Below, piece by piece: positions 1 to 12,890 of a DNA stretch of 64,000 bases. A model generated the notes under the pieces. It had not been told where the DNA came from. It did no database searches and worked only from the letters and a program-made list of their open reading frames with translations. The DNA lies in assembly GCA_020152595.1 (NCBI GenBank), contig JAIGNY010000062.1:1-64000 (forward strand), read 5' to 3'. A program made the translations under genes and the position numbers. Position 1 is the first letter of the stretch. Each line of letters starts with the position of its first letter. This stretch comes from Chiridota heheva (lineage: Eukaryota; Echinodermata; Holothuroidea; Apodida; Chiridotidae).

Positions 1-2505
1 AGTCTAATATGTCACCATTAACATTTACCAGTGTGCTAAATGCCTTTTATTTTACATTCTTGCCTACAGCAATGTTGTCTTCTAATCATAAAGAGGGAGA
101 TCGATGTAAACTTCCTGCCAAGCAGTAGAAATTTACTCTCACCAGATAGTGACTCCTTTCATTTTGGATTGCTATCAATAGCACAGCACAGTTGAAAACC
201 TCCCAACTTCAGAAATTCACATGGATTCTCGTATAAATCTTTGTCATTCTCATCTTGCTCTACTGAAAATTGGATCAGACGTGCTGAGGCATATTTTCCT
301 CTTTCTGATGTGTTTAGTGTTTACTGTGGGGTTTACAAGTGGACGTGATTTCACATCAATATTCTAGGGACTTTCAAAAATTATTTTAGGTTTCTGACAG
401 AGATAATGAGTTTATAACTGGACTTACAATCGATGATTGTAAACGAAATTACCATCAACAATGGTAATGATGCAATTTTGATGCAATTTTGTGAGAGCAA
501 TGTCTGCTGTTATTTGATCAATTTGTCAGTTCTGTTTTACTTCGGGAAACATTGAAATGCATTTAATGTAGGCAGCCCACATGAACTTTTGCTATGTAGT
601 ACTTCATTATCAACCCGAACTTGCCTTGAAATTCACATTATTTTCACAGTTCAATTTTTGAATGTCATTCATAATTGTTGTTTTCATCGTGTGTCTAGAG
701 AGTCTGCCATCCTCAGGTGCTTTCACATTTCATTGGAAACGTTGTTGGGTATCACAGCTGTGGGCTTATCTACAGTAGCAGGCCTATACAGTCAGACAGT
801 AGCTTTGCTTTTTCAGAGGGGTGCTCCTCTCTGCCCCTCTGTTACCTTCACCCTGTCCATTTTTACTAAGCACTCTACATTTTGTTCACAAAATATACTT
901 TTGAGAAGTATTTTGAGTCATTCCATGTCAATTTGGCAGAAAATATTTGAAAATGTACCACCATTTCAGATGTGCTTGAAATTTGGTATATGTTAGGAAT
1001 TATATATTATAAGAACACCCCCAAAAAAATTAATAGCCTCATTGCTCAAGTTATTTTTGAGATACGGATGCCATTGCCTAATTCTCGATCACTTTTGCAC
1101 TAATTTCTTGCCGTTGGCGGTCATTTTGAAGTTCCAATTAAACAAATTCCCATTTTATTCAAAATTGTTTTTGTTTACCCCACAACCAGACAACGTTCTA
1201 AAAATTAGCACTGGACTGTTTTTGAAGGTGGGGAATCCAAAAATGGCATTTCAGTGCTCCAAAGGCAAGTCTTCATTCCGAATTTTTCAGAAAAAAATAA
1301 TGTTATAAAATGTCTCTGAAATATTTTATTTCCAAAGTCCTTGCCACAAAAGTATTAAATGTACACGACTGATATAGTTTATCCATCTATGGACCATACA
1401 TGACAATGGTTTTGTTTATATTTTAGAGTGTTTTAATCTCATTAACAAATTATTAGCCATTTTTTGTGATTTTTTCAATTTTAAGATAAAAATATAACTT
1501 ATTAACCATAGGCCCCTATGTTATAACATTATTACTTACATCCTAAAATTATGGAATAGTGGAGTAACAGTATTTCAAATATCAGAACTCTAAGATTGGA
1601 TGTTTTATTTTAATAGCATTTTCAAGTGTCATTTTGTGAGATTTTCATAAATTGTCGGAACATTTTAAAGAAATTTCCTTCAATACTGGACATTTTTTGT
1701 ATATATTTTCTTCCATTTTGGAAAATTTCTCTGGCAATTATCTGAGAATGTCGCAGTACTAAATTTGCGGTCTGTATTTTCATATACAATCTAACCATTG
1801 TTTCATTTTGGACCTTATTTTTAAAGCATGCATAAATTTGTGGGCCTCGCATAATATTTTTTGGGGACAGGGCCTCCCTAGCTACACCACTGATTGTTTC
1901 CACCCAGGGGCGTACAGTAGCTAAGGTACTTCCTGACAAATTGTATGTATGTGAGCTGGCGTCAGTGTGAGTGCGTAGCACAAAGCTAAATGAAGTGGGG
2001 CCTGAGGAACCCCTGGAAGTTTTGGTAATTGGTGGGGTAAATTTTGACCAGAATTGGCATAAAATGTTTGTTCTTTTTAGAAGGAGCTATACCCATCTTT
2101 CATACAATTAAAGTGCAACACTTATGTGATGTATAAATTATCTTCATATCAGGCTATATTTGATCAACACTATGCCCCCATTTTCCAGTGGCTTAGCTAA
2201 AGGGTGACAGGAGGGGACGGGCAATTTCCCTTTTGTCTTGAAATTTCGCAAAACTCACGAATTTTGCGGATTCTACTTTGCGAAATAGAAACTATAGTAT
2301 GTTTGGTAATCCTGATGAAAGCAGTCGGTCTTTGAGAATTTGTGAAGTAGGTCTAGAGTTATGAACTTTCCGACTTTTCCCTCAGAACTGATTGAAGTGT
2401 TAATTTGCTCAAAACATCTCACTTTTACTCAAAATTTTCAAAGTTTGTCCGCAAAATATCCCAAAGTTTCGTGTATCAGTAATCAGTAAGTGCGTGTGTA
2501 TGTGT
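1..2505 (+). repeat. Segmental duplication, copy 1 (left end outside window)
   Basis: Nearly the whole stretch is repeated in the same orientation at 14117-16600 with only scattered substitutions and small indels (by eye well above 90 percent identity). Base 1 already lies inside the unit, so the true left edge is not visible. Similarity stops at a short GT-rich run near 2490-2505, where copy 2 has a longer GT/G run. No terminal inverted repeats or target duplications are visible, so this looks like a duplicated genomic segment or a large repeat with unseen ends. Confidence 0.9.
70..195 (+). pseudogene. Possible decayed terminal exon in duplication copy 1
   Basis: A good 3' splice acceptor (TGCCTACAG, ending at 69) is followed by an open frame that ends early at TGA 193-195. 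The same exon-like segment in copy 2 (14184-14351) stays open for 56 codons. The difference is a small deletion near 190 that changes frame. The encoded peptide includes SSRNLLSPD in both copies and matches no family I recognise. It could equally be a chance ORF next to a chance acceptor. Confidence 0.25.
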
Positions 2506-4009
2506 ATACAAACGGAGGTTATTTCGGGAAATAAAAAGTAAAAATAAAATATTTCTAAAGTACACGTAAACTGGTAAATGCCATTTACAATGGGCTGTTT
2601 TTAATATCGGGAAATAGTCAGAGAGATTCGGGTAAATACGGGAAATTCAGGAAATCCTGGTGGATTTGTACTGTCGCGCAAAATGTAAAACGTAGGGCCT
2701 ACGTGAATTGTTGCACCCAGAATCCGTGGAAACAATTGGATCCAGTCGAAGAATTCAAATGTTAATTTATTCCAACAACAATAACTCGCCTCACCGGTGC
2801 TACTAAGGGCAGAGGGGGTCTACGTTTTGCTGTGAAGTATTTTATGCAAGCTTTTTCAAAATGTTTAGACCTAAAATTGAATCATAATTTGACTTGAAAG
2901 TTGCACATGGAACGTTACTCATTACAGTGTGTTAATAAATAGTAAGATGGATTTGGCTAATCGCAGGCCTACGTATCATTTAGTAAGTAGTATTATTCTG
3001 ACACTAGCATGAATATTCATGCCCAAATCATGCAGGCCCTAAGTTAGTGATCTAATCCTCCAGACAGTGATACTTAGCTAACGTTACTCGTTAGGGGTAT
3101 GTCAGTCTGTAATGTAGGCTTTAACGGGGAAAGTTATGTTGACTTCTCTGTGTAAAGTTAACGATTAGGCTTATCTCAGTTTTGTTTATAGTTTTTTTTT
3201 ATATAGTAACTCTGGTTTTCCTATATAAACTAACCTCAAAATGTTACAAAGAATAGGTTACTTTGTAGCCAGGATGTTCAAAAACTTGGTAGGTTGGTTA
3301 TCTGAGCGAAATTGTTCCTCGAAAGTTCAAAAACAGATAATTTTTTGACAAAATTGACTCGAAAATATTGAACAAAATGAGTAGGCCTATCGCGTAATCA
3401 GACTAACCAAATGTACGATTGACGTGAGGGTACTCATGTAATCGAAGATCGACAGATCCGCCGGCTATTTTATAGAATCTACTTTGTACGTGTTGTGCAA
3501 AACTTTCCTTAGTTTTTTGTCTTTTCTTCGAGCGTGCGTTCCAGTAAAAAGCACGCAAGCGTAATCCACGCTCATCTTAGAGTCTTTTCACTGTACTCTG
3601 CCAAACATTAAATGCGCCGGTGCGATCAATCGTGCATGTTTGTAAAGATACATTTCTGTGCGTGACACTGTGTGTTATCGTTTCTTTTACGTACGCAGAA
3701 ACAAAATGGTCGGAATTTTATTTTCTTCACCAATTTTCGACATATTCTCAAGCAAACTTACTTAATTTTTACAGATGAGATTGTATAAAACATGTTGAAG
3801 TTAACCACTTTGGGTGTATAAATTTTCATGTACAGTATGTTGGTATTGAAATTTCATTTGCCCTCAATTTTTAAGGCAACTTTTTTTGAACGCGTTTTAA
3901 ATCCTATTGACTTTTGCTTCAACATGCATTTTCAATGGGCGCATTCCTATACATAAAATCAGCAAACTTTGTGGAGTGAAGCTGATGAAGGCATAGTATA
4001 CTGTACTTG

Positions 4010-5060
4010 TGTAGGCCTACACAATCCCCGACAAAAGTAAATGAAGCAAACCGCGCTCCCCCTTTCAATGTTAGCTCAAAATGAGAGACGACGGTATATG
4101 GTACGGTGGAAAGGGGGAGAGGGGTGCCTCCAATTTTGTTTCATTTGTTTTGTCGGTGCTTGTCTGAGCGACTACAAATTTGGTACTTTTAATATACTGA
4201 TAAAAATGCATGCAAAATTACTGTATGAGGGATATTTTCTTTAAGTTACTACATGTATTCTGTCTTAAGATTTTTGTTATGTGAGGTGGGGGCGGACCTC
4301 TGTATTTATCCATATTATACATTTTATCCGCATATGCGATTTATAAAATGATTTTCCTTAGGGTGTAAAGGTTCTAAAATTTGATTGAAGTGACAACCAA
4401 TAACTGAATAATGGAAGCCTCTGAACAATTCTTAAGGAATTCCACACATCTATTGCTTTACCTCAACCTTTTTGTGTACCGTGTCTATTACACGTGATTT
4501 CATTAAATGATTTTACTTTACCGTCAAAATAAAAAGAAAAATAACAAATGACTTCCAAGTCTTTTACAAGTTTTAGATTTACCTTTACCATCTTTTCCCC
4601 AATTTTGTGCACCTTATTGATTGTCAGAAATGTTCAAGTTTTGGGGGATATATCGCGGTGCATTACTAATCCTTAATTTTATGAGTATATCTTGTAATTT
4701 GTTCCATGAAAATTATATGATGGTAAACTTATAGCTAACGTAACAGTTTACCAGTCTTTTCCCTCTGTTTTTACGCTATTCTTTCTTACTTAATAATTTG
4801 ACGCTGCTGCATGAAGCAAATATCTTCATTTTGCCTAAAATGAAACTTAAATTATCCTTTCTTACAGCCAATTATATTTTCCATTGAAAAGACCAAGTCT
4901 GTACACGTATTAAGACAATCCCTGGCAAAAGTAAATGACCCCCCTTCCCCCCCATCCCCCCCTTCCCCTTTCCGATGGTATACATGTAGGTGCAACATTG
5001 GACAGGGGAAGAAGGGTGCTTTCAATTTCGTGATTTTATTTCATTTGTTTTGTCAGGATT
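4010..5060 (+). repeat. Pair of diverged direct repeats (~145 bp each)
   Basis: Copies at about 4010-4160 and 4908-5060 share the order: CAATCCC, ACAAAAGTAAATGA or GCAAAAGTAAATGA, a C-rich run, GGTATA, a GGGGGAGAGG-like run with GGTGC, then TTTCATTTGTTTTGTC. The copies differ in the length of the C-rich run. No ends or target duplications were found. Confidence 0.6.
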
Positions 5061-5161
5061 TTAGCTTAGGGCCTTAGGCCTAACGTTAGCCAGGGAGCAT
5101 ACCCTATGGCATGCAACCAATGGCAAATTGCCCTAAATTATTTTGATTGGCCTAATGTTAG

Positions 5162-5445
5162 GGTAGGCAGAGTAAATCATCATATACGTCCCCACTGATC
5201 TGTCTTTCCCTTGTTGGCTGACGTTCACTGATTGCTGTTGTTTCTGATTTATGGCCTGACGGACTTATTCAAGTCCCATGCAGCGACGTTATACTGGCAT
5301 AGTTAATCATCATATACCCCATTCCAGGCCTTTTACTTCCCCACTGATCTGTTTTTCCCTTGTTGGCTGACGTTCATTGATTGCTGTCGTTTCTGATTTA
5401 TGGCCCGAAGGAGTTATACAAGTCTTATTCAGCGACGTTATACAT
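5162..5445 (+). repeat. Tandem duplication, ~130-150 bp unit, two copies
   Basis: Both units contain TAATCATCATATAC, CCCCACTGATCTGT, CCCTTGTTGGCTGACGTTCA, GTTTCTGATTTATGGCC and GCGACGTTATAC in the same order. The second unit has about 20 extra bases near 5315. No coding content is evident. Confidence 0.8.
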
Positions 5446-6939
5446 TTTATTTTGAGTTACGATGCTCCGCAACGTTTTCCGGGATGAAACTCTCTTTAAA
5501 TTACCTGTTATTTACCTGTCCAGCTTTACACTAAAAAACAATTCTCCAACTTCTTTTCTACGTTCCAGCGAACAAAAGTCGGACAAAATATGATCCAGTC
5601 TAGGTAAAATCATATGATTTTGGCACAATTTCTCTGTCCCTTCTTTGCACTCTACAACGTTAAGTTTGTTCAAAAATGATAGTCATGTGACTACCACCTG
5701 ATAATAATTGCAATGGCGTTTGCAATTTCTATGCGAGGTCCCATCATGGAAATACAAGTAGAAGAGTAATTTGAATTATGCAGAGAAATGCAACTACTTA
5801 GAGGTTGCTTTCGATAAAAAAGGTCTAAAACAAAAAAAGGTTGAATAATTGTTTGCTGACTTTAAAGACGACACATAGATACTGCACACATATTTTTTCC
5901 ACCCGTTAGTACAATGCAGAAGTCCTGAGTACAAATACGCAGGCGTGACACTTCGAGAAAAGTTTTGAAACATGGCGGCCAACAAACTATCGGTGGATTT
6001 AACTGTTAAAAATTCTTCTGTTAAAAGACAGATCATTTTTTTCGAATAATCAAATAAAGATGTTGAAATCTCACCAGATTGTGCGCAAAAGAAGTGAAGT
6101 TATCACATTTTGGAAAATAATTGGAAATGTGGTATCTCTAACAACCTTTATACACAAAACAAATGTCCCAGTGATAACATACGTGTACTGTACGTAGGTA
6201 GGCATGACGTAGTTCAACGGAAGACTCCAATTGGGCAGTTCCAGAAAATATATGTATAGGGGACGGGGGGAGGGATCCGTCAACTGGGATTGGGATTCGG
6301 GGGTCCGTGATTTGTAGCCTTGGGCCTGGCTTTCAGGATTTGCAGCTCTCTTTTTTTTTCCTTTGAAATTATACCTTTTTTAAATACATGTGCTAACTTA
6401 GCTAGGATGGAAGGGGGTGAGGTGGGGGGAGGGGTTGCATGATTTCAGGAACTGGAAAATCCAAGAGGGAGGTTGCCCAGCCAAGCTTGGGCCAGTATTT
6501 AAGGATTTTCCGCCCTCGATATTTTCTTTTGAATGTATACCTCTTTTCAGGTACGTACTAGCTAAGGGAGGCCCCCGGCCTCCCTGGTTGTTTTTTGTCC
6601 TGTCAGGGCTGACAACCCATGGCGCTATTTATATGATATAAATCTGAAAATACTAGAAGGCTGTCATTTTTAAAATGTAATAATTTAAAGTGGTATCTAT
6701 GCCACACTTAAAATTATAACCACTGGGTAACTTATACTGTTAAAGGTCAGGGAGCTGTGTTTTAGAACCACTAGCTGACCATTCAAATCTCAAAATGTTC
6801 CATTCTCACTTAAATATTCATGCAAATTTATGTCCAAAATAGCAAAATAAATTTCTTTACAATCCTTTCCCAAGAATTATTCAGTATAGCAATACACTGT
6901 AAAGGGAAAATTGGTGTATTTCTGAAAATCTTAGACTTA

Positions 6940-7260
6940 TGCACTTCTCATTTGTATGACTCACCCCTACTACCTCAGCAATGTCAGTCAAAGGTGAGTC
7001 ATTGACATATGAAATAGTGACTCACATGTGCGTCATTGTACAAGATTGTCAGTCACCAGAGTGACTCTGGGGTGAATCAATTTCCTCTAGACCCATTGAC
7101 TTTGGTACAATGGTGATTGATTTGGGGTAAGCCATTTCACAAAAAATGTCAGTCAAGTGACTGAGGGGTGTATCAATGTACACGTTTTGTCAACCCACTT
7201 TGGTGCAATGACTCACCTTGACCGGGGTTGAAGGGGTGAGTCACACAATTGACAAGTGCA
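6940..7260. mobile_element. MITE with TTA target duplication (Harbinger-like), copy 1
   Basis: A 321 bp non-autonomous element. The left end TGCACTT...TGTATGACTCACCCC is the imperfect inverse of the right end GGGTGAGTCACACAATTGAC followed by AAGTGCA. It is flanked by TTA on both sides (6937-6939 and 7261-7263). A three-base TTA target duplication with short terminal inverted repeats is typical of PIF/Harbinger elements, but no transposase is present to confirm this. The interior is rich in TGACTCA/TGAGTCA heptamers. A second copy lies at 9724-10008. Confidence 0.8.
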
Positions 7261-7263
7261 TTA

Positions 7264-9720
7264 CAGACATCAGCAGCTACTAGTATGGCAACTCCTGGAC
7301 CCAATACTGAATAAGCAACTAAAAACACATACATTTATCAGTTTGAAGGTTTCCGTTGTTCTTGGCTAATAAAATCTTGGTCAACATTAATACTTATACA
7401 TGTTTTTCATTTCAGTAGGTGCTATAATTGACGCAAAAAGCGTCATATTATGAATATTTATTAGTAGGCATTTGAATTCTACAGTAGGTGTTTTAAGTCT
7501 GCTGTAGGTCAGTAGGCGTTTTAGTATGTCCGGGAAAACATCTGCCTTCATAATTAGAAAATGCCAAACACTTCATTTTAGTCAAATATAAATTGTATGA
7601 AAGCATTCTTAATACATGCACAATTTTACAGGATTTTTTTTTTCACCAAGAGTAAAAAAATAAAGTTCAATTGTGGCAATTGTAAAGATCTTGTTCTCAG
7701 CTAAGGCCTCAAAATTCACTACACTGAGATAATTTAAGGAAAGGATTGGATCCTGAAGTTGAACCCATGCAGAAAGTATTAATAGTTTAAATATTTTATT
7801 CACGTAATTCGTATGCCTCTGCGCATGCATTGCTTGTAAATAACATAATTTTCAGCTATATGGAAAGCATTGATGTAGGGAAAATTTATAAACTTGCAAA
7901 TACTAACATCATTTCAAATTATAGAAACTGAAGTACAAAAACAAAACAATTTCCATCTTCAAAGACAATTACAATAACATTTAAAACCCAACAAAAATTG
8001 CAAATGATTTTAATAGTTACTTTGTTAAAGTTGGTCCTTCTTTATCACAACATATACTCAAATGCATGCTGAGGATTTTCTCAAAATAATTGTGGTGGAA
8101 TTGACAGCTTAAAAAAATAATTCAAAAGCAGAAACTGTTCATTGTTCTCTGCATTTATTCAATGGCTTGTGAGTTTCACAGCACACTGGGTTTATTTAGG
8201 CAGTGTAATCCAACAAGAATCACTATGTAGAGCAAAATACAATTCAACAAATGAATAGATAATCACAGATCTCAGAATTTGACCAGTAAATGCGAGTTAA
8301 AAGTATGGGGCTGTGGAGGAAACAATTTTTACAAATCTTTAGCCAATATAGCTGCAATACAGAAACAAAAGGAGAAATGATTACTGCAAATGCCAATGTG
8401 AAATCCTCAAAATTATGTAAACATCCTCATTCTGTTATTTAAAACCTTATCAAAACCAACTACAAGAAACAAAATATGATCTGTCTTTACAGATTATAAA
8501 ATTGAACATACCCAAAATCTTTCTATGTAGAACCATCTACTGTAATCGTTATGAACGAGACTGATTCCAGGCATATGTTACACGTAGGTGCTGAAACTCA
8601 TTTAAGACGTTTAAACACCTGCACTACATAAACGCTTTACCATATTTTGCATGCCTTAAGTACTTTCATCGAAAATACATGATGTCCATAATTAAACCTT
8701 TAAATTCCACCAAAGCATGATCGCAACACAACAAATAAGTTAGTGGCAGTTTAATTTGGAGCTAGTCAGATAAACATATGACCGTAGTATACGCTATAGC
8801 CATTACATGACTGCAAATACTGTATTGCATGTAGTGCGTAGCATGTAGGGCATGCAGAGGAAGATGTTATTTCACTAATTTGGAGCCAGCTAACATGTTT
8901 CTTTATGGAAATGAACGAGAATGCAAACATTCAAGATTACTGAAAACAAATTAGGAAAATAATATCAATGACGTGAAACAACAAGTTCCTTTGAAGTTCC
9001 AGCCGAACCATAGTGGCAAAGGTATAAATATGATGATAGTTAACCATAGTCATTATAAACTAAGAATAGGTGTTGCCTATCCCAATAACTCAGGTCAATG
9101 GATGGTACTGTATAGCTAAATACTGATTCATGGAAATTCGTAGATGAGAAACCTCAAACATACGTGTACGCAATCTTACTGTTGAATCATATCTCAAATG
9201 AACTTCAAAATAATGTGGCAAACAAAGAACTTAATTAATGTAGCATCAACATAACCATCAAATACTAACACAATATGCATACCTAAACAAAAATAGAGGG
9301 CGCAGCCATTTTGATATAGTCAGAAGTTCATACGGAGAATGAGGGATTATCGGAAACTTGAGGACCCATTGAACTCTGAACACAATATAGACACTGTACG
9401 CATAAAATGAAATTTCTTACACCACTAAGGTTATTGAACAAACGTCGTAAAACCGTAACAAAATAGCATTTGAGAAGTTGTGGAAATGTTTTCTCTGTCC
9501 ACCCAGTACTGCTTGTCCACCGCGTACAATTGACTAACTGCGTATTCGTGTAAGTTCCTGTACTCGTATTGCGTGGGTGTACACAATCAATTAGGAGAGT
9601 ACAAATACTTTTCATGGTTCGCTGACGCGATGGTCCATTCACGAAGAGCGCAAGTATTTATAAATTGGGTTACGTGTACGATTGATTTACAAATGTATAT
9701 CTTATCAATTAATTTGTGTG
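7264..9720. other. Gene-free AT-rich stretch between two MITE copies
   Basis: No ORF with coding character and no recognisable repeat structure was seen. Short ORFs are present but show no known motif. Confidence 0.5.
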
Positions 9721-9723
9721 TTA

Positions 9724-10008
9724 TGCACTTGTCAGTTGTATGACTCACCCTACTACCCGGAGATGTCAGTAGAAGATGAGTCATTGACATATGAAATAGT
9801 GACTCACATGTGTGTCATTGTACCAAATTGTCAGACTTATTGACTTTGTACAGAGGTGATTAATTTGGGGAAAGTCATTTTACAAAAAAATGTTAGTCAC
9901 CTAATTGACTGAGGGGTGTATCAATGTACATATTTTGTCCACCCACTTTGGTGCAATGACTCACCTTGTCCGGGGGTTTAGGGGAGAGTCACACAATTGA
10001 CAAGTGCA
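9724..10008. mobile_element. MITE with TTA target duplication (Harbinger-like), copy 2
   Basis: A 285 bp relative of the element at 6940-7260 in the same orientation. It has the same ends (TGCACTTGTCA on the left, TTGACAAGTGCA on the right) and its own TTA flanks (9721-9723 and 10009-10011). The second independent insertion with the same flank supports both the boundaries and the TTA target duplication. It lacks about 35 bp of the interior of copy 1. Confidence 0.82.
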
Positions 10009-10564
10009 TTACTCCCAAGTGTCTTCCCTTTCTCCATCTTGGTTTGCACTTGACTAACGATTAAGCTTAAGAAGACCAAATACACTTTCCCAAAATGACC
10101 TTACAGCTAGCGTCGGAGTTACATTAAAGTTTACAGTACGCGTAGGCCTACGGCACGCTTGGAGCTGAGAACGCTTAGTAAGAGATACGTATGCGCAAAA
10201 ACAAACGCGTTTTATGAAAAATTGGGCTGTTGTCCAAAAAAAATATCAATCACTTGCGAACGCTCTCGCATTTCGTTTTGTGCCCGCGATCATAGTTGAA
10301 AGCGTGCGTATGTTGTTGTTGTTGTTTTTTTGTTTTTTTGGCAAACGGTTTTTATTTTTTAAAGAGTGATAGCTTTGTCGAATGGCCTATCATAACTTTT
10401 TTCGGTGGATTACTTAAGAAGGATTCAAAGTATATATGGTTCAATTTGTAGACGAAAGTAAGAATGTTTTCATATCGCAATTTGAGTTTTTTATTGCAAC
10501 TTTTTTAAACGCGTGTTGTAGCCCATCAGTGTGTGGTTCCATTTGTTTTTAATACACGTGCGTT

Positions 10565-11607
10565 CATGCCCTAATCCAGAGGATTAGGTCACTACGTGAT
10601 TTGGGCATGGAGATTCGTGTTAGCCTAAGCCCTAACTTAGTTAGTGGTATAAAAACCTCACACAGTAGGCATTACTTGCAAGGCAATACTTGCATACTTA
10701 GTAAGACAATGCACAATACACTTGCAACGCTGAAAACCACTCAGACAACAACAAATACCATAATCATGAAATGAAATTCTTTCCCAAAACTGACACAGGT
10801 ACTTACTTGCAAGCTATGATTTGATTTCATTACCGTCTTGACACTTAAAAGTATCTTTCAAACTAAGTTACAAATGAAATGATGGCATTTTGTACGTAAA
10901 AAAACCCCATCTGATTTACGGAAGAAATGACATTCCGATCACTTCGCAAATACCTCACTTTTGGAAACACGTACACAATTAGAGTGCGTATCACCTTAGT
11001 GCGCAGGCATCTGCTATTTTAAAAATGTTTGTCAGTAAATCGCGCGCAGTATTTGATATAATGCTATAAGCACGTTGACTTTACCGACGCTCTATTGTTT
11101 GACAACTTTTCAGCTAATTAGATACATCCAACCAACACGCTGTTCGAAAAGTAAGCCACTAGCGAAGGCTCTTGTACAAACACAAGTTTCCACTGTTTTC
11201 TTTATTAAACACATGCCCAAAACGTCAGTGAACGGCTCTATATTATTGACTATTAATATCTATTTAGGCTTTTGCTACAGCATGGTGTGAAGCGAATTTC
11301 AACGACATACTGTAATTCTAAGAGCAAATTTGTTTTGTTTTTTCTCAGAAGATTGAAAAAATAGTAGTTTTGAAAGACCCTAAGCTTACTACTTTGTACT
11401 TTCTTTTCTTTTAAATGATTTCATTGTAATGAGACAATGACATCATTAGCGAGCCATTGCTCTGATTTGCTGAAATAAGTGATGTGTTCTATTCCGCAGT
11501 GGAAATGTTGTTTGCTCCACGCCAAAATATTTGAAAGCCAAGTTAGGGCTAGCACAAATCTTCATGCCCAAATCACATAGTCACCTAATCCTCCGGATTA
11601 GGGCATG
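10565..11607. repeat. Inverted pair of 45-bp repeats about 1 kb apart
   Basis: 10565-10609 and 11563-11607 are near-perfect reverse complements: CATGCCCTAATCC, GGATTAGGT and TGATTTGGGCATG occur in opposite order. Each copy also contains a small internal palindrome around GGATTAGG. A more diverged copy is at 3018-3064. The ~950 bp between them contains no transposase-like ORF. The pair might be the ends of a short element, but no target duplication was found. Confidence 0.6.
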
Positions 11608-12351
11608 AAAGCTTGCGCATTGATAATCGTATCCCACACAATATAGAAAAAGTCAATGGCTTACATTATGTGCGCACAAAAATTTTCAACCAGAAGTTGT
11701 TGCAAAATTATGTTCGATGTAAAAACTTTATTTATTTAATCTAAAAAATCAATACAGTATTAGACCTAGTCGAACTTGTCTACTAGTGTTCCGCAAGGAA
11801 TAGAATATCAAACAAATTTCGTATAATCATGAAATTTTCCCTATAAAAAACAGAAAATGAGCCATAAATGATGCACATAAATAAATACAAATCATAAACC
11901 TAACAACTCATCGAAATGCAAGCGTACAACGTGATGGCCTGCATCCTTCTTTGGGCATTTCTTCGTGACTTTACTCGAGAACGCTTGCGCATTTAAGCAC
12001 ATACGCTCACGCGACCGAGAATATGGATTTCGCTCGAGTATTCAAATTACGCAGTCACGGTGATGCCTGACTACCGTTCCAATTCTGAAGCTATGAACAA
12101 CCAAATAGCAAAGTAATTGTGGAAAAGGGTTCATTTCCTGAGGAATTTGGCTTTGTAAATTAATGAATAAGGTAGTTGTTTTCTCAGACTAACTTGGGCA
12201 TTTTTGGCATTTTTTTTTTTTTTTTTTTTGGCCTTTTTGGTATTTTTCCAAAAAGAAATCCCCTTTTAGTTCTGATGCAATAGCATCAGCAACCTTTGAC
12301 TGATGGTGTGTGTGTGTGTATGTATGTACAGTATGTATGTTTGTGACGGCC

Positions 12352-12890
12352 AGCACATAAACGTGATATCTCAAGAAAAGTAAACTGGATTCATGTCATA
12401 TTTGGTACACATATAACCCTGGTCTATATATGTGCCCTATTGTTTTTGATGGTGATGTCATGCATATTAATGAATAGGCGGGGCTTAATGTAAAACAAAT
12501 TGAAATGCTCATATTCTAACAAGCGCATGTCTGTTTTGTTTCATATGTGGTATAATTATGTTGTTAGCTGGTATGTACATGTTCATGGTGTAAAAATGTT
12601 GAATTTCATAAATATGCGTAGTGGGCGGGGCTTAATATGATTTTGCTGAAAAGAGCATGTAAACACGATATCTCAACAGTAAACTGTATTCATGTCATAT
12701 TTGGTACACACATAGCCCATGTTCTGTAAATGTTTCCTATTATTTTTGATGATGCTGTCTTGCATATTAATTAGGCGGGGCTTAAAGTGAAAATCTTGAA
12801 ATGTTCATATTCTATCAACCATATGTCTGTTTTGTTTTATGTTTGATATAATTATGATGTTAGCTGGTGTGCACATGTTCATGACGTAAA
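12352..12890 (+). repeat. Tandem duplication, ~300 bp unit, about two copies
   Basis: Units start near 12352 and 12655. Shared landmarks in order are ACACGATATCTCAA (ACGTGATATCTCAA in unit 1), ATTCATGTCATATTTGGTAC, ATGCATATTAAT or TTGCATATTAAT, GGCGGGGCTTAA, ATGTCTGTTTTGTTT and GTTAGCTGGT. A GGGCGGGGC box occurs three times. There is no ORF. It looks like a fragment of a longer satellite-type repeat. Confidence 0.8.

Larger units (their letters stand above)
2506..6939. other. Gene-free stretch with short decayed repeats
   Basis: No ORF here looks coding. The stretch holds a diverged copy of a short motif at 3018-3064 that recurs at 10565-10609 and 11563-11607, a repeated ~145 bp segment (4010-4160 and 4908-5060), a tandem ~130 bp duplication (5162-5445), and a loosely repeated G-rich segment (6245-6400 and 6405-6560). 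Composition is AT-rich except for short G-runs. Confidence 0.6.

Noticed and set aside
1622-1981. 119-codon minus-strand ORF conserved at 15727-16086
   Set aside because: It is open in both duplicate copies, but almost all the differences I could count within it change an amino acid, the opposite of purifying selection. Conservation reflects the recent duplication.
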